Shown one piece after another: positions 18,074 through 28,807 of a stretch of 64,000 bases of DNA (its first letter is position 1; each line of letters begins with the position of its first letter). The stretch is from Brucella pecoris (lineage in GTDB: Bacteria > Pseudomonadota > Alphaproteobacteria > Rhizobiales > Rhizobiaceae): contig NZ_VEWK01000001.1 in NCBI RefSeq assembly GCF_006376675.1, positions 248,001 to 312,000 on the forward strand, written 5' to 3'. Position numbers and translations under genes: made by a program. Below the pieces are notes generated by a model. The model made no database searches. It saw only the letters and a list, made by a program, of their open reading frames with translations, and was not told the DNA's origin.

Positions 18074-18247
18074 GGTTCTTGTCCTTATGGCGCCGCGCGA
18101 ACCGGTGAGGACGCAAGCAAGGCGCTTCAATTTCTACGTTGTGCATAATGTAACAGTGGTTTTGTGTTTTACCAAGGGGCAGGCTGCCGGGAGCTGCGGG
18201 AAAATTTTGAAAGCACGTATGAAATTTGAGCCAACGACGCATTGGAG

Positions 18248-18270
18248 GGCTTTCGCTGTTGGCGAAAGCC
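18248..18270 (-). terminator. Hairpin after the amino acid ABC operon
   Basis: A 9-bp stem (GGCTTTCGC / GCGAAAGCC) with a 5-nt loop lies 25 bp beyond the stop of the ATPase gene in the leftward direction. There is no clear U-tract, so termination strength is uncertain. Confidence 0.5.
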
Positions 18271-18295
18271 TTCTGGTATGGATTATTTCTCCAGC

Positions 18296-19057
18296 CTAGA
18301 TGTCGTAAGTATGCGCGGCATTGATGGTTGCCACAAACTGCCTGGTACGATCCCGTTTCGGGCGCGTAAAGACGTCATGTGCAGAGCCTGTTTCAACGAT
18401 ATTGCCAGACTCGAGAAACACGACGTTCTTCGCAATCTTGGAAGCGAGCCGCAGATCATGCGTTGCAATCACCATGGTGGTGCCTTCCTTGGCGAGTTTG
18501 CTCAGAACATCAACGACTTCAGAGGCGAGCTCGGGATCAAGTGCCGAGGTGGGTTCGTCGCATAATAGCACACGAGGTGAGGGGGCCAACGCTCGCGCAA
18601 TGGCGATGCGCTGCTGCTGTCCGCCGGAAAGCGTTGAAGGCCAGGCATCCGCCTTGTGCGCCATACCCACTTTTGTAAGCAGTTCCATCGCACGCTCTTT
18701 TGCCTTGTCCTTATTCCATTTCAGGACCGTAACAAGACCTTCCATCACATTCTGGATAGCGGTCTGGTGCGGAAAGAGCTGGAAGTTCTGAAACACCATG
18801 CCCGTTTGGCGGCGGATAGACTGGATCGCCTGCCAGCTTGGCTTGCGACCCGGCTCGAAGCTGAGGCTCTGACCGCCTAGAACGAGAGTGCCCGACGTCG
18901 GAATCTCAAGCAGGTTTATGCAACGCAGCAAGGTACTCTTGCCGCCACCGGACGGGCCGACAAGTGCCGTTACCGTACCCTCCGCAATCGCAACGTTGAT
19001 ATCGTTGAGAATAACCGCATCATCAAAACGTTTTACAATGTGCTGTAGCTCGATCAT
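18296..19057 (-). CDS. Polar amino acid ABC transporter ATP-binding protein (GlnQ-like)
   Basis: A 253-residue ATPase of the PAAT family. Walker A is GPSGGGKST near residue 34, the signature is LSGGQQQRIAIARALAPSP, Walker B is VLLCDEPTSALDPEL, and the H-loop is IATHDLRLA. The start overlaps the permease stop by 4 bp, so translation is coupled. It powers uptake by the permease at 19054 and, by context, the binding protein at 19911. Confidence 0.92.
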   Translation of the reverse strand: MIELQHIVKRFDDAVILNDINVAIAEGTVTALVGPSGGGKSTLLRCINLLEIPTSGTLVLGGQSLSFEPGRKPSWQAIQSIRRQTGMVFQNFQLFPHQTAIQNVMEGLVTVLKWNKDKAKERAMELLTKVGMAHKADAWPSTLSGGQQQRIAIARALAPSPRVLLCDEPTSALDPELASEVVDVLSKLAKEGTTMVIATHDLRLASKIAKNVVFLESGNIVETGSAHDVFTRPKRDRTRQFVATINAAHTYDI

Positions 19058-19734
19058 GCGTTTGTCTCCAGCGTGCCGCCATAACGTCCGAAGCGCCTTT
19101 CAAGTCGCACTTGTAGCGCCGAGAGAACGGAGCTCATCACCAGATAAATCAAGGCTGCTTCGATATAGAGGATAAGAGGCTCATAAGTGGTCGCGACGAT
19201 GCGCTGTGCGGATTGGAAAAGCTCCGGCACTGTGATGGCGGCGGCGAGCGAAGTGTCCTTCACCAGTGAAATGAAGGAATTGGAAAGTGGCGGCACTGCT
19301 GTACGGGCTGCTTGCGGCAGAATCGTACGGGCGAGAGCCTGACGCCAGCTCATGCCGATCGAATATGCTGCTTCCCATTGACCTTTAGGAACGGCGGAGA
19401 TGACGGCACGGATTATCTCAGAACTATAAGCACCGACACTGAGTGTGAAACCAATCACCGCTGCGGGAAATGCATCGAGATAGATGCCTGCGCTTGGCAG
19501 ACCGTAAAATATGACGAACAACTGCACGAGCAGTGGTGTGCCGCGGAATATCCAGACATAGAAACGTGCAATAGATGAAACCCAGAGCGGGGCAAACAAT
19601 CGCACGAGTGCAGTCAGGAGTCCCAATGTGAGGCCGAAAGCAAAGGACAAAAGGGTGAGTGGAATGGTGAAGATCAATCCAGCCCACAAAAGAGTGGGTA
19701 GGGATTCCGCCATCAGTTGAAGCCAATCGGGCAC
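19054..19734 (-). CDS. Polar amino acid ABC transporter permease (HisM/GlnP type)
   Basis: A 226-residue membrane protein starting with GTG. It has five or so helices and a His/Glu-type permease signature, AYSIGMSWRQALARTILPQAA, with the EAA-like loop at about residues 143-163. A single permease gene implies a homodimeric channel. It is separated from the binding-protein gene upstream by a terminator, and overlaps the ATPase gene downstream by 4 bp. Confidence 0.92.
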   Translation of the reverse strand: MPDWLQLMAESLPTLLWAGLIFTIPLTLLSFAFGLTLGLLTALVRLFAPLWVSSIARFYVWIFRGTPLLVQLFVIFYGLPSAGIYLDAFPAAVIGFTLSVGAYSSEIIRAVISAVPKGQWEAAYSIGMSWRQALARTILPQAARTAVPPLSNSFISLVKDTSLAAAITVPELFQSAQRIVATTYEPLILYIEAALIYLVMSSVLSALQVRLERRFGRYGGTLETNA

Positions 19735-19849
19735 TTTTTCGGCTCCTCAACAATGCATAAAGTCAGACTGAAATGAACTTGCGCTGGTGAACCTGCGCAA
19801 TGTTATCTTATACGGTCTGGCACTTATGTCTTGGGAATAGTTTTTCACG

Positions 19850-19888
19850 ATCACAATAAAACAAAGCCGGAATTAGCTTCCGGCTTTG
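19850..19888 (-). terminator. Terminator between amino acid binding-protein gene and permease gene
   Basis: An 11-bp stem (CAAAGCCGGAA / TTCCGGCTTTG) with a 5-nt loop, followed leftwards by a U-rich run (GTTTTATT). It lies 23 bp after the binding-protein stop and probably attenuates read-through into permease and ATPase, favouring excess binding protein. Confidence 0.85.
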
Positions 19889-19910
19889 CTGCATGAGCCT
19901 AGAAGGACGC

Positions 19911-20684
19911 TTACTTGGAAACGTCCTGACCGAAATATTTCTGCGCGATTTTGTCGTAGGTGCCGTCGGCCTTGATGTCGTCCAGCGCCTTGTTGATTGC
20001 GGCGACGAGATCGTCGTCGCCCTTGCGAACGATGATGCCTGAAGCGTCAGCGTTTTCCTTCTCGGCGGCGATCTTGACCGGAGCTTTCGGCTGATGCTTT
20101 TTGAAGTCGAGGAAGGACAGGCTGTCATTGAGCGTCGCATCGGCGCGCCCTGTCAGAACGAGCTGGATCGACTGGTCGAAACCGTCGGTGGCCACGAGTT
20201 CGGCACCGGCTTCCTTGGCGAGCTTGCCGTAATTGCTGGTAAGCGACTGTGCAGACTTCTTACCCTTGAGATCCGCGAAACCCTTGATCGTGTCGTTCTT
20301 GTCATTGACGATCAGAACGACCTTTGAAACGATATACGGGTTGGAGAAGTTGAATTTCTTCTTGCGCTCTTCGGTGATGCCTACCTGATTGATAACGGCA
20401 TCGTAACGGTTGACATCAAGACCGGCGATCAGGCCGTCCCACTTGCCTTCGACGAATTCCGGCTTGACGCCGAGCTTGGCAGCCACGGCTTCACCGATTT
20501 CCACGTCGAAGCCGACAAGTTTGTTGTCCTTGTCGTGATAGGTGAAAGGCGCATAGGTGCCTTCGGTGCCAATCTTCAGAACGCCCGCCGACTTGATGGC
20601 GTCGAGATTTTCTCCGGCCATTGCGCCGGTGAAGAGAGCTGCCTGAATGATGCCTGCAGTAGCGATGATCTGAGCGAATTTCAT
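19911..20684 (-). CDS. Amino acid (cystine-like) periplasmic binding protein
   Basis: A 257-residue family 3 solute-binding protein with a signal peptide ending near residue 23 (AMA). LKIGTEGTYAPFTYHDKDN and VGFDVEIGEAVAAKLGVKP at the mature N-terminus match the FliY/TcyA cystine-binding group rather than glutamine or histidine binders, though ligand assignment by motif is soft. It is the first gene of the leftward unit with permease and ATPase. The 283-bp region upstream has a long palindrome that could be its operator. The gene ends in a strong terminator. Confidence 0.88.
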   Translation of the reverse strand: MKFAQIIATAGIIQAALFTGAMAGENLDAIKSAGVLKIGTEGTYAPFTYHDKDNKLVGFDVEIGEAVAAKLGVKPEFVEGKWDGLIAGLDVNRYDAVINQVGITEERKKKFNFSNPYIVSKVVLIVNDKNDTIKGFADLKGKKSAQSLTSNYGKLAKEAGAELVATDGFDQSIQLVLTGRADATLNDSLSFLDFKKHQPKAPVKIAAEKENADASGIIVRKGDDDLVAAINKALDDIKADGTYDKIAQKYFGQDVSK

Positions 20685-20768
20685 TTTCCGTATCCGTGAA
20701 CTGGTTGATGTTCTATTGATCGCAGAAATTTAATTCTAAAGATGCGTCCAAAACGATCATTAAGGCAC

Positions 20769-20795
20769 AATAATTAGGATTAGCTCCTAATTATT
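20769..20795. promoter_or_regulatory. Palindromic operator candidate upstream of the amino acid binding protein
   Basis: AATAATTAGGA and TCCTAATTATT form a perfect 11-bp inverted repeat around a 5-bp spacer, 85-111 bp before the binding-protein start. It is AT-rich and has no U-tract, so a protein-binding site is more likely than a terminator. The rest of 20685-20967 shows no gene. Confidence 0.45.
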
Positions 20796-20967
20796 TCACG
20801 AATTTGAGTGAATAATTCTAACACTTTTCAGTGTGGATCGGAAGGGTGGAAAAAGCATTCGCCCGTCGCTGGTCGCCATGAGCCGACTTTACTGATTTAT
20901 CGGGTCGATCGCAAAGCGCCGCCGGAGCATTGGCTGGCGACGCTTCGTTTTTCGATCGGCAGGCCGA

Positions 20968-23900
20968 TTACTCGGGCTTGCCGTACCCGCCGCCGGTCGG
21001 CGTGATAACGGTGAAGGCTTCGCCTGCTTCCAGAACGGTCTGGTCGCAATTGCCGAGCACGTCGACGGAACCATTCTTGCGCCGCACTTCGTTGCGACCT
21101 GTCTGGCCGGTTTCGCCTCCCTCCAGACCGAAAGGCGCTACGCGGCGATGACCCGAAAGAATGGCAAATTCTAGCGTTTTCAGCGCGCGGATCGTGCGCT
21201 TGGTGCCATCACCCGCATGCCATCTGCCCTTGCCACCGGAGTCCTTTCGAATGTGGAAGTCTTCCAGCAAGACGGGGAACCGGGTTTCCAGAATTTCGGG
21301 GTCGGTCAGGCGCGAATTGGTCATATGGGTGTGCACAGCATCGGCACCGTTGAAACCGGGACCGGCAGGCGCGCCGGAACAGATGGTTTCGTAATACTGA
21401 TACTCGTCATTGCCGAAGGTCAGATTGTTCATGGTGCCCTGCGCCGCGGCCATCGCCTTGGTCGCACCGAACAGGCAGTTGGTGACGGCTTGACTGACCT
21501 CGACATTGCCTGCCACAACCGCCGCCGGATATTGCGGTGAGAGCATTGAGCCTTCCGGTACGATGATCCTGATCGGTCGCAAGCAGCCCGCATTCATCGG
21601 GATATCACCTTCGACCAGCACGCGGAAGACATAAAGCACAGCCGCGCGGGTGACGGGTTCCGGTGCGTTGAAATTGTCGGAACGCTGTTCCGACGTGCCA
21701 GTGAAATCGACTGTTGCTTCGCGCTTGTCCTTGTCGATGGTGACGCGAACTTCGATCTGGCAACCCTGGTCCATTTCGTAGGTGAAATGGCCGTCCGGCA
21801 GCTTGTCGAGCACTCGGCGCACGCTTTCGGCGGCATTGTCCTGAACATGACCCATATAGGCTTTCACGACATCCTCGCCAAAAAGACTGATCATCTTTTT
21901 CAGTTCCGCCACGCCCTTTTCGTTGGCGGCGATCTGTGCTTTCAGGTCATTGACGTTCTGCGTCAGGTTGCGGACGGGGTAGGTGGCTCCGGTCAGAAGA
22001 GCGGTGAGCGCCTCCTCGCGGAATGTGCCGCGATCCACCAGCTTGAAATTGTCAATATAGACGCCTTCCTGCTCGATATTGACCGCAAGCGGCGACATGG
22101 AGCCCGGCGCAATGCCGCCAATATCCGCATGGTGTCCACGGCTTGCGACCCAGAAGCGGATTTCACGATTCTCGTCATCGAAAACCGGCGTGCAGACGGT
22201 GAGGTCGGGCAGATGGGTGCCGCCATTATAAGGCGCGTTGATGAGGAATACATCGCCCGGCTTGATGTTGCTGTTTTCGCGGATGGCGGTGGCGACCGAT
22301 GCATCCATGGAACCCAGATGCACCGGCATATGAGGCGCATTGGCAACGAGATTGCCGGCGGCGTCGAAAACCGCGCAGGAAAAGTCGAGACGTTCCTTGA
22401 TATTCACCGAATAGGCGGTGTTCTGGAGTGTCACACCCATCTGCTCGGCAATGGACATGAAGAGATTGTTGAAAATCTCCAGCATGACCGGATCAGCTTC
22501 GGTGCCGATGGCCGTGCGCACGGGCAGCGCTTTGATGCGCGTCAGTACCACATGGTCATGGGCGGTCAGGCGCGCCTGCCAGCCATCTTCGATGACGATG
22601 GTCTGGTTTTTCTCAATGATGATCGCTGGGCCGGTAACGGTCTGGCCGCGCTGCATCTGCTCGCGCAAGACGACGCCCGCATCGTGTAGTTCGCCTTGCG
22701 AAAAGAAGCTGGTCCGCTTGGCCGTTACGGCTTCCAGATCACTGTCGAGCGATTGGGCGCTTTCAGTTTCGCCTGCGCCACCGCCAACGGCTTCAACTTC
22801 CACAGCATCGATAACGAGAGCCTTGTTTTCCGCAATGAAGCCAAAGCGACGCTTATGGGCTGCTTCGAACTCGGCACGAAGACGGTCGGCATTGTCCTCT
22901 GAGGTGAAGGTGGCTTCAATGGAGAGCACCGTGTCGGTGCCCGCATAGCGGATATGCGCGCGCAGGTGACGCTGTACGGCGGCGACCTCGATACCTTGGG
23001 TCAGAAGTTCGGCAACACATTCCTGCGCCAGTTCTTCACCCAGTTTCTTCAGGGCTGCGGGCGCTGCCGGATCGAGCGCGACGCCGAGCGCCTTTTGACG
23101 GGTGGCGCGAATATCGGCCAGACCCATGCCATAGGCGGAAAGCAGGCCGGACATTGGATGCAGGAGAATATTCTTCATGCCGAGCGCATCGGCCACGAGG
23201 CAGGCGTGCTGACCGCCCGCGCCGCCGAAACAGTTGAGCGCATAGCGCGTCACGTCATAGCCGCGCTGCACCGAGATTTTCTTGATCGCCTCGACCATAT
23301 TGGCAACCGCAATGCGGATGAAGCCGTCGGCAACTGCTTCCGGCGAACGGCCATCGCCAATCTCGGCTGCGAGCGCGGTGAAGAGTTCGCGCACCCGCTC
23401 CACATCGAGCGGCTGGTTCTGGTCGGGACCGAAAATCGCCGGGAAAAATTCCGGCAAAAGCTTACCGAGCATGACATTGGCGTCGGTAACAGCAAGGGGG
23501 CCGCCATTGCGATAGCAGGCCGGGCCGGGATTTGCGCCTGCCGAATCCGGACCGACGCGGAAGCGCCCGGCATCGTAATGCAGGATGGAGCCGCCGCCTG
23601 CTGCAACCGTGTGGATCAGCATCATTGGTGCGCGTACGCGAACACCGGCCACTTCAGTTTCGAAGGCACGTTCATATTCACTATCAAAATGCGCGACGTC
23701 CGTAGAGGTGCCGCCCATGTCGAAGCCGATGACTTTCAGGAAGCCAGCCGTTTCGCCGGTACGGGCGAGGCCGACGACACCGCCTGCCGGGCCGGACAGG
23801 ATCGCATCCTTGCCCTGAAACAGATCGGCTGCCGTGAGACCGCCGGATGACATCATGAACATGACGCGCGCGCCGGTACGCTCGACATCCAGCTCATTGG

Positions 23901-24591
23901 ATACCTGCGCAACATAACGGCGAAGAACAGGCGACAGATAGGCATCAACGACGGTGGTGTCACCGCGCCCGACCAGCTTGATCAGTGGGGAAACCTCGTG
24001 GCTGACGGAGACCTGTTCAAAGTCGAGACCACGCGCAATGCGAGCAATTTCAGCCTCATGCGCGGGAAATTTATAAGCATGCATGAGGGTGATAGCGACG
24101 GACTTGTAGCCCTGCTCCTTCAATGCAACCAGTGCTGCTTCGGCCTCGGAGGGATCGAGCGCCGTTTCAACTGTGCCGTCTGCCTGAACGCGTTCGTTCA
24201 GCTCGACCACTTTTTCATAAAGCGCTTCCGGCTTGATGATCTCGGTCGCGAAGATGTTCTTGCGTTCCTGATAGCCAATGCGCAACGCGTCGCGAAAGCC
24301 CTTGGTGGTGACAAGAGCCAACCGTTCGCCCTTGCGCTCCAGAAGCGCATTTGTCGCGACCGTCGTGCCCATGCGAACTTCCCCGATGATACCGGCGGGA
24401 ACCGGTTCGCCGGTCTGCAAACCGAGATGCAGGCGAATGCCGTGAACGGCGGCATCCTTATAGGCAGACGAGTTTTCGGAGAGAACCTTGCGTGCATGGA
24501 GCTGGCCCTGCGGATCCCGCCCGATGACGTCCGTAAACGTACCGCCGCGGTCGATCCAGAAGTCCCATACTCCGCGTCCCGTTCCGCTCAT
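20968..24591 (-). CDS. Fused hydantoinase A/B protein, probable ATP-dependent 5-oxoprolinase
   Basis: At 1207 residues it has the length of 5-oxoprolinase, which opens 5-oxo-L-proline (pyroglutamate) to glutamate with ATP. The HyuA half begins with [18 protein letters not shown] (actin-like ATPase phosphate loop, residues ~10-27) and contains [15 protein letters not shown] and [18 protein letters not shown]; the HyuB half starts near residue 700 ([20 protein letters not shown]) and ends in GGGYGKP. Relatives include N-methylhydantoinase and acetone carboxylase subunits, but those are separate polypeptides. ATG at 24591 follows GAGGGA; an in-frame start at 24654 adds an unrelated tail. It is divergent from a MarR-like regulator and a peptide uptake operon, which fits pyroglutamyl-peptide use. 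Confidence 0.85.
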   Translation of the reverse strand: MSGTGRGVWDFWIDRGGTFTDVIGRDPQGQLHARKVLSENSSAYKDAAVHGIRLHLGLQTGEPVPAGIIGEVRMGTTVATNALLERKGERLALVTTKGFRDALRIGYQERKNIFATEIIKPEALYEKVVELNERVQADGTVETALDPSEAEAALVALKEQGYKSVAITLMHAYKFPAHEAEIARIARGLDFEQVSVSHEVSPLIKLVGRGDTTVVDAYLSPVLRRYVAQVSNELDVERTGARVMFMMSSGGLTAADLFQGKDAILSGPAGGVVGLARTGETAGFLKVIGFDMGGTSTDVAHFDSEYERAFETEVAGVRVRAPMMLIHTVAAGGGSILHYDAGRFRVGPDSAGANPGPACYRNGGPLAVTDANVMLGKLLPEFFPAIFGPDQNQPLDVERVRELFTALAAEIGDGRSPEAVADGFIRIAVANMVEAIKKISVQRGYDVTRYALNCFGGAGGQHACLVADALGMKNILLHPMSGLLSAYGMGLADIRATRQKALGVALDPAAPAALKKLGEELAQECVAELLTQGIEVAAVQRHLRAHIRYAGTDTVLSIEATFTSEDNADRLRAEFEAAHKRRFGFIAENKALVIDAVEVEAVGGGAGETESAQSLDSDLEAVTAKRTSFFSQGELHDAGVVLREQMQRGQTVTGPAIIIEKNQTIVIEDGWQARLTAHDHVVLTRIKALPVRTAIGTEADPVMLEIFNNLFMSIAEQMGVTLQNTAYSVNIKERLDFSCAVFDAAGNLVANAPHMPVHLGSMDASVATAIRENSNIKPGDVFLINAPYNGGTHLPDLTVCTPVFDDENREIRFWVASRGHHADIGGIAPGSMSPLAVNIEQEGVYIDNFKLVDRGTFREEALTALLTGATYPVRNLTQNVNDLKAQIAANEKGVAELKKMISLFGEDVVKAYMGHVQDNAAESVRRVLDKLPDGHFTYEMDQGCQIEVRVTIDKDKREATVDFTGTSEQRSDNFNAPEPVTRAAVLYVFRVLVEGDIPMNAGCLRPIRIIVPEGSMLSPQYPAAVVAGNVEVSQAVTNCLFGATKAMAAAQGTMNNLTFGNDEYQYYETICSGAPAGPGFNGADAVHTHMTNSRLTDPEILETRFPVLLEDFHIRKDSGGKGRWHAGDGTKRTIRALKTLEFAILSGHRRVAPFGLEGGETGQTGRNEVRRKNGSVDVLGNCDQTVLEAGEAFTVITPTGGGYGKPE

Positions 24592-24657
24592 TGCTGGCTC
24601 CCTCACACAAAATTCCAGATGCATTGAGTTGTGTATTCTGAAATTGATAGTCACATT

Positions 24658-24678
24658 TTATTGACAAAATGTCGATAA
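24658..24678. promoter_or_regulatory. Candidate operator between oxoprolinase and MarR-like regulator genes
   Basis: TTATTGACA, a 3-bp AAA spacer, then TGTCGATAA: arms pair at 8 of 9 positions. It sits in the 127-bp divergent promoter region, 67 bp from the oxoprolinase start and 41 bp from the regulator start. A MarR-type dimer bound here could control both directions; this is inference from position and symmetry. Confidence 0.45.
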
Positions 24679-24718
24679 GATGGTGACATAAAATTCACAT
24701 AAAAACGGGAGCGTCGAA

Positions 24719-25327
24719 ATGGGTAAAGATAAGGCTTTTGAGGAAAAGCCTGAGACCGAAGACGAAATGCAGGAGGCTGGCTTTGACGAAGTCGCGCTGC
24801 CTAAACATTTGCGCCCGGTTGCCTCTATAGGCCCCATTGTCTCGTCCGCGCACCTAGCGGAAGGCGGGTCGCCAGGCATGTCCGAGGTTGAATATGGCCT
24901 CATTCTCGCATCGCATGCGTTTTCGCGCTGGATGGTTCGCTGCATGGCGGCGGCGGGATTGCCGGGGCTTTCTCCCATTGAAGTGCTGATTCTCCATTCG
25001 ATCCGTCATCGTGATCGCGAGAAGAAACTTGCCGATATCTGCCTCGTTCTTGACATTGAAGACACGCATATTGCCACCTATGCCATCCGCAAGCTTGAAA
25101 ATGCCGGCTTGCTGACGACCGGCAAGGCGGCAAAGGAAAAGACGGTGAAGATCACCGGCAAGGGCGCCGATGCCTGCGCGCGCTATGCGCAGATTCGCGA
25201 GCGTCTTCTGGTGGATTCTACCGCCAATGCGCGCCCGTCGGAAGAAACGCTTTCCGAAGTGGCTGCCCTTTTGCGCTTCATGTCCGGCGCATTCAATCAG
25301 GCCACGCGGTCTGCCATCACACTTTAA
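24719..25327 (+). CDS. MarR-like winged-helix regulator (COG5631 type)
   Basis: A 202-residue cytoplasmic protein. The acidic N-terminal ~50 residues are followed by a helical region, and the winged helix lies at about residues 80-150: LSPIEVLILHSIRHRDREKK, ADICLVLDIEDTHIATYAIRKLE as recognition region, and GLLTTGKAAKEKTVKIT as the wing. The family is described as a predicted MarR-type regulator with an extended N-terminus. It is divergent from the oxoprolinase gene and ends 13 bp before the peptide-transporter ATPase gene, so it is probably the local regulator of both and cotranscribed with the transporter. The effector is unknown; pyroglutamate or a peptide is possible. Confidence 0.8.
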   Translation: MGKDKAFEEKPETEDEMQEAGFDEVALPKHLRPVASIGPIVSSAHLAEGGSPGMSEVEYGLILASHAFSRWMVRCMAAAGLPGLSPIEVLILHSIRHRDREKKLADICLVLDIEDTHIATYAIRKLENAGLLTTGKAAKEKTVKITGKGADACARYAQIRERLLVDSTANARPSEETLSEVAALLRFMSGAFNQATRSAITL

Positions 25328-25340
25328 GAGGGTTGAAAGT

Positions 25341-27176
25341 TTGAGCGGAACCGAGTTGAGCGAACCAGTTTCAAAACCTCTGCTGACCATCGATGGCCTC
25401 AGTGTCGAATTTGGCGCGAGCCGCGTCGTTGACGATCTGAGTTTCTCGGTGCGTCCCGGTCGCACGCTGGCTGTGGTGGGAGAATCTGGTTCGGGCAAGT
25501 CCATTACGTCGCTTTCCATCATGCGGCTTGCCGATATGAGCGGCGCGAAATTCCCGTCCGGCCGCATTCTGTTCGGCGACCGCGATCTGCTCAAGGCAGA
25601 TCAGAAGACAATGCGGGGCATTCGCGGCAAGGAGATCGCCATGATCTTCCAGGAGCCGATGACGTCGCTCAATCCGGTCTTCACCATCGGCAACCAGCTA
25701 TCCGAAGTGTTGATGCTGCATGAGGGCATGACCCAGCAGGCGGCGCTTGCCGAGGGGAAGCGACTTCTCGAAATGGTGCGGCTGCCGGATGCGGAAGGGC
25801 TGCTGAAGCGCTATCCGCATCAGCTTTCCGGCGGTATGCGCCAGCGCGTCATGATCGCCATGGCGCTTGCCTGCCGTCCGAAACTGCTGATCGCCGATGA
25901 GCCCACGACTGCGCTCGATGTGACCATTCAGGCTCAGATACTGCACATTATCAGAGATTTGCAGCAAGAGCTTGAAATGGCGGTGATTTTCATAACGCAT
26001 GATATGGGCGTGGTGGCGGAAATGGCCGACGATGTGGTCGTCATGTGGAAGGGCAGGAAGGTCGAGGAAGGTCCGGTCGGGCAGATTTTCTCGAAGTCGG
26101 AACATGCCTATACCAAGACGCTGCTGTCGGCAGTGCCGAAGCTTGGCAGCATGACGGGCGAAGCCTTTCCGAAGCGAATGCCGGTCATGACCATGCGCGA
26201 CGGTGTGCCTGTTCTGACGGGTGAGGAGTGCATTCAGGATACGGCACGCTATGGCGACAAGCCGTTGCTTTCCGTGGACGATCTCTATGTGCGCTTTCCG
26301 ATCAAGAAGAACCTGTTCGGCAAGGTCACCCATGTCTGCAACGCTGTGTCGAAGGTCGCATTCGATATTTATCCGGGCGAGACGCTGGCGCTGGTCGGTG
26401 AATCCGGTTCCGGCAAATCGACCATTGGGCGCACCATCCAGCAATTGCAGACGCCGCTTTCCGGCGATATCCGTTTCAACGGCAAAGCCTATTCGGCCAT
26501 GAGCGCTGCCGAGCGTTATGCCATGCGCCGCGAAGTGCAGTATATTTTCCAGGACCCGTTCGCATCGCTCGATCCGCGCAAGACGGTTGGCTTTTCCATT
26601 GCAGAACCCATTCGCACGCATGGCCTTCTCGATAATGACAAGGCAATCAATGCACGTGTGGCGGAGTTGCTGGAGCGGGTTGGTCTCGGCCCGGAACACG
26701 CCAAGCGTTATCCGCACGAATTTTCCGGCGGCCAGCGCCAGCGCGTCTGCATCGCGCGAGCGCTTGCCTCCAAGCCGAAGCTCATCATCGCCGATGAAGC
26801 CCTATCGGCGCTTGATGTTTCGATTCAGGCGCAGGTCATCAACCTGTTCATGGATCTGCAGAAAGAGCAGGACCTCGCTTATCTCTTCATCAGCCATGAC
26901 ATGGCGGTGGTAGAGAAGATGAGCCATCGCGTCGCAGTTCTTTATCTCGGCCAGATCATGGAACTCGGGTCGCGACAGCAGGTTTTCGAAACACCGTCGC
27001 ATGACTACACGAAGCGACTTCTTTCGGCGGTGCCGATTGCCGATCCGTCAGCGCGCACCAACCGGCCTGCGCTGGAAGGCGAAATTCCAAGTACGACGCG
27101 CCGGATCGATGACAAGCCGCCGATCTATCGCCATCGCGAGGTCGCAGCCGGGCATTTTGTGGCCGAAACCGCCTGA
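25341..27176 (+). CDS. Fused dual ATP-binding protein of dipeptide/oligopeptide ABC transporter
   Basis: At 611 residues it has two complete ATPase halves, DppD-like then DppF-like, as in GsiA (the glutathione importer ATPase) and YejF. Walker A motifs are GESGSGKSI near residue 49 and GESGSGKST near residue 353; signatures are [16 protein letters not shown] and [16 protein letters not shown]; Walker B includes [16 protein letters not shown] and [16 protein letters not shown] (note Ala-Leu where a Pro is usual in the second). TTG at 25341 is chosen because AAGAGGG precedes it and upstream residues lie over the regulator gene; a longer in-frame extension to 25170 is not credible. It forms an operon with the binding protein and permeases that follow. 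Confidence 0.9.
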   Translation: MSGTELSEPVSKPLLTIDGLSVEFGASRVVDDLSFSVRPGRTLAVVGESGSGKSITSLSIMRLADMSGAKFPSGRILFGDRDLLKADQKTMRGIRGKEIAMIFQEPMTSLNPVFTIGNQLSEVLMLHEGMTQQAALAEGKRLLEMVRLPDAEGLLKRYPHQLSGGMRQRVMIAMALACRPKLLIADEPTTALDVTIQAQILHIIRDLQQELEMAVIFITHDMGVVAEMADDVVVMWKGRKVEEGPVGQIFSKSEHAYTKTLLSAVPKLGSMTGEAFPKRMPVMTMRDGVPVLTGEECIQDTARYGDKPLLSVDDLYVRFPIKKNLFGKVTHVCNAVSKVAFDIYPGETLALVGESGSGKSTIGRTIQQLQTPLSGDIRFNGKAYSAMSAAERYAMRREVQYIFQDPFASLDPRKTVGFSIAEPIRTHGLLDNDKAINARVAELLERVGLGPEHAKRYPHEFSGGQRQRVCIARALASKPKLIIADEALSALDVSIQAQVINLFMDLQKEQDLAYLFISHDMAVVEKMSHRVAVLYLGQIMELGSRQQVFETPSHDYTKRLLSAVPIADPSARTNRPALEGEIPSTTRRIDDKPPIYRHREVAAGHFVAETA

Positions 27177-27213
27177 CACATAAAATTCAACAGAAACCCA
27201 AAGGGGAAAAACA

Positions 27214-28743
27214 ATGATAAGGAAGACACTTAAAGCCGTTCTCATGGCTTCCGCTCTCTCAGCGGCAGTGTTTGCATCTGCTCCGGCTTTCGCTGCCGGA
27301 AAGCTGACCGTTTCGTCGCCGCAGGACCCGGGTAGCTGGGATCCGATCGACACTTTCCTCGTCAACTGGGCTTCTGTCGCCACCAATATTTTCGACGGTC
27401 TCGTCTATCGCGGACCAGATCTCAAGATCGTTCCGGCGCTCGCCACCTCATGGGAAGAGATGGATGAAGGCAAGCGTATCCGCTTCCATCTGCGTGAGAA
27501 TGTGAAGTTCCAGAACGGTGAGCCGTTCAATGCGGAATCCGTCAAGTTCACCTTTGATCGCTTGCTCGGTGACGAGGGCGCGAAAGGCCCGCAGCGTTCG
27601 AATTATATCGCCATCGAAAAGGTAGAAGTCATCGACGACAAGACGGTCGATTTCCATCTGAAGGCACCGGACCCGGTCCTCATCACCAAGCTGGCCGGTT
27701 ATGGCGGCATGATCGTTCCGCCGAAATATATTCAGGAAAAGGGCGACGATTACTTCAACACCCATCCGGTCGGCACCGGACCGTTCAAATTCGTGTCCTA
27801 TGAGCCGAAGGTAAACATCAAGCTTGAGGCTTTTGCTGATCATTGGGGCGGCGCGCCAAAGCTCTCCGAACTCGAATATCGCTTCATCACCGAGCCTTCA
27901 ACCGCTGTTGCTGAACTTCAGGCCGGTCGCGTCGATCTGGTCATTCCGCCGACCATTCCGATTGGAATGATCCCGACCATTCAGAGCGATCCGAAGCTGG
28001 AGCTCGTCACCGCCTCGGGGCCGACAGTCTATGCCCTGCGCTTCAACACGGCTGACGGCATCACCAAGGACGAGCGCGTACGCAAGGCGCTGACGATGGC
28101 GGTTGACCGCGATGCGATCATCCAATCCATTCTGGCAGGTCAGGCAGAGCCGATTGCAAGTTTCCAGGGTTCGCTTTCCTTCGGCTTCGACCCGAACATG
28201 AAGCCGCTGCCTTACGATCCAGAAGGCGCAAAGAAGCTGCTCGAAGAAGCGGGCGTTCAGCCCGGCGCAAACGTGCAGATCGACGTGCGCGGTCAGGATG
28301 CAAGCTTCAATGAAGTGGCGCAGGCTATCGCAAGCTTCCTGCAAATGGTCGGCGTCAATGCAACCATCAAGCCTTATGACACCAATGTTCTGCTGAACGA
28401 TATCATCCCGCAGGGCAAGACCGGCGCGATGTTCCAGCAGGCCTGGGGCGGCTGGACTTTCGACTACGATAACACCGCCTATTCCATGTACCATTCCGGT
28501 GAGAAGTGGAACCCGTACGACAAGGACGAAAAGCTCGACAAGATGCTGGAAGCGCAGCGCTCGGTTATTGATCGCGGCGAACGTGAAAAGCTCCTGCAGG
28601 AAATCGCGCATTATGCTGCCGACCGTGCACTGGAAATGCCGCTCTACAACCTCAAGGCAATCTTCGGCGTCAACAAGCGCGTGAAGAACTTCGTGCCGGT
28701 TCCAGACAGCCGTCTGCGCCTGACAGATGTCACTGTCGAGTAA
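27214..28743 (+). CDS. Peptide ABC transporter substrate-binding protein (family 5)
   Basis: A 509-residue periplasmic protein with a signal peptide ending near residue 28 (AFA). LTVSSPQDPGSWDPIDTFL, FDGLVYRGPDLKIVPALATS and HLRENVKFQNGEPFNAESV are typical of DppA/OppA/GsiB-type binding proteins. The start follows AAAGGGGAAAAACA, a strong site. It sits between the fused ATPase and two permeases, 37 bp after the former. Ligand cannot be read from sequence; the oxoprolinase and M14 gene nearby point to small peptides, possibly gamma-glutamyl or pyroglutamyl ones. Confidence 0.9.
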   Translation: MIRKTLKAVLMASALSAAVFASAPAFAAGKLTVSSPQDPGSWDPIDTFLVNWASVATNIFDGLVYRGPDLKIVPALATSWEEMDEGKRIRFHLRENVKFQNGEPFNAESVKFTFDRLLGDEGAKGPQRSNYIAIEKVEVIDDKTVDFHLKAPDPVLITKLAGYGGMIVPPKYIQEKGDDYFNTHPVGTGPFKFVSYEPKVNIKLEAFADHWGGAPKLSELEYRFITEPSTAVAELQAGRVDLVIPPTIPIGMIPTIQSDPKLELVTASGPTVYALRFNTADGITKDERVRKALTMAVDRDAIIQSILAGQAEPIASFQGSLSFGFDPNMKPLPYDPEGAKKLLEEAGVQPGANVQIDVRGQDASFNEVAQAIASFLQMVGVNATIKPYDTNVLLNDIIPQGKTGAMFQQAWGGWTFDYDNTAYSMYHSGEKWNPYDKDEKLDKMLEAQRSVIDRGEREKLLQEIAHYAADRALEMPLYNLKAIFGVNKRVKNFVPVPDSRLRLTDVTVE

Positions 28744-28807
28744 GCAAGAATGACAATACGGCAAGCCGGATATGACCGGCTTGCCGCAGCATTTCGGAGG
28801 CGCACTG

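Noticed and set aside
21787..22689. 300-codon plus-strand ORF inside the oxoprolinase gene
   Set aside because: Antisense to a conserved enzyme and lacking any motif; same artefact as other long antisense ORFs (for example 14721-15761, 25698-26717, 27898-28983, 28730-29755, 30891-31916 and 47896-49053).
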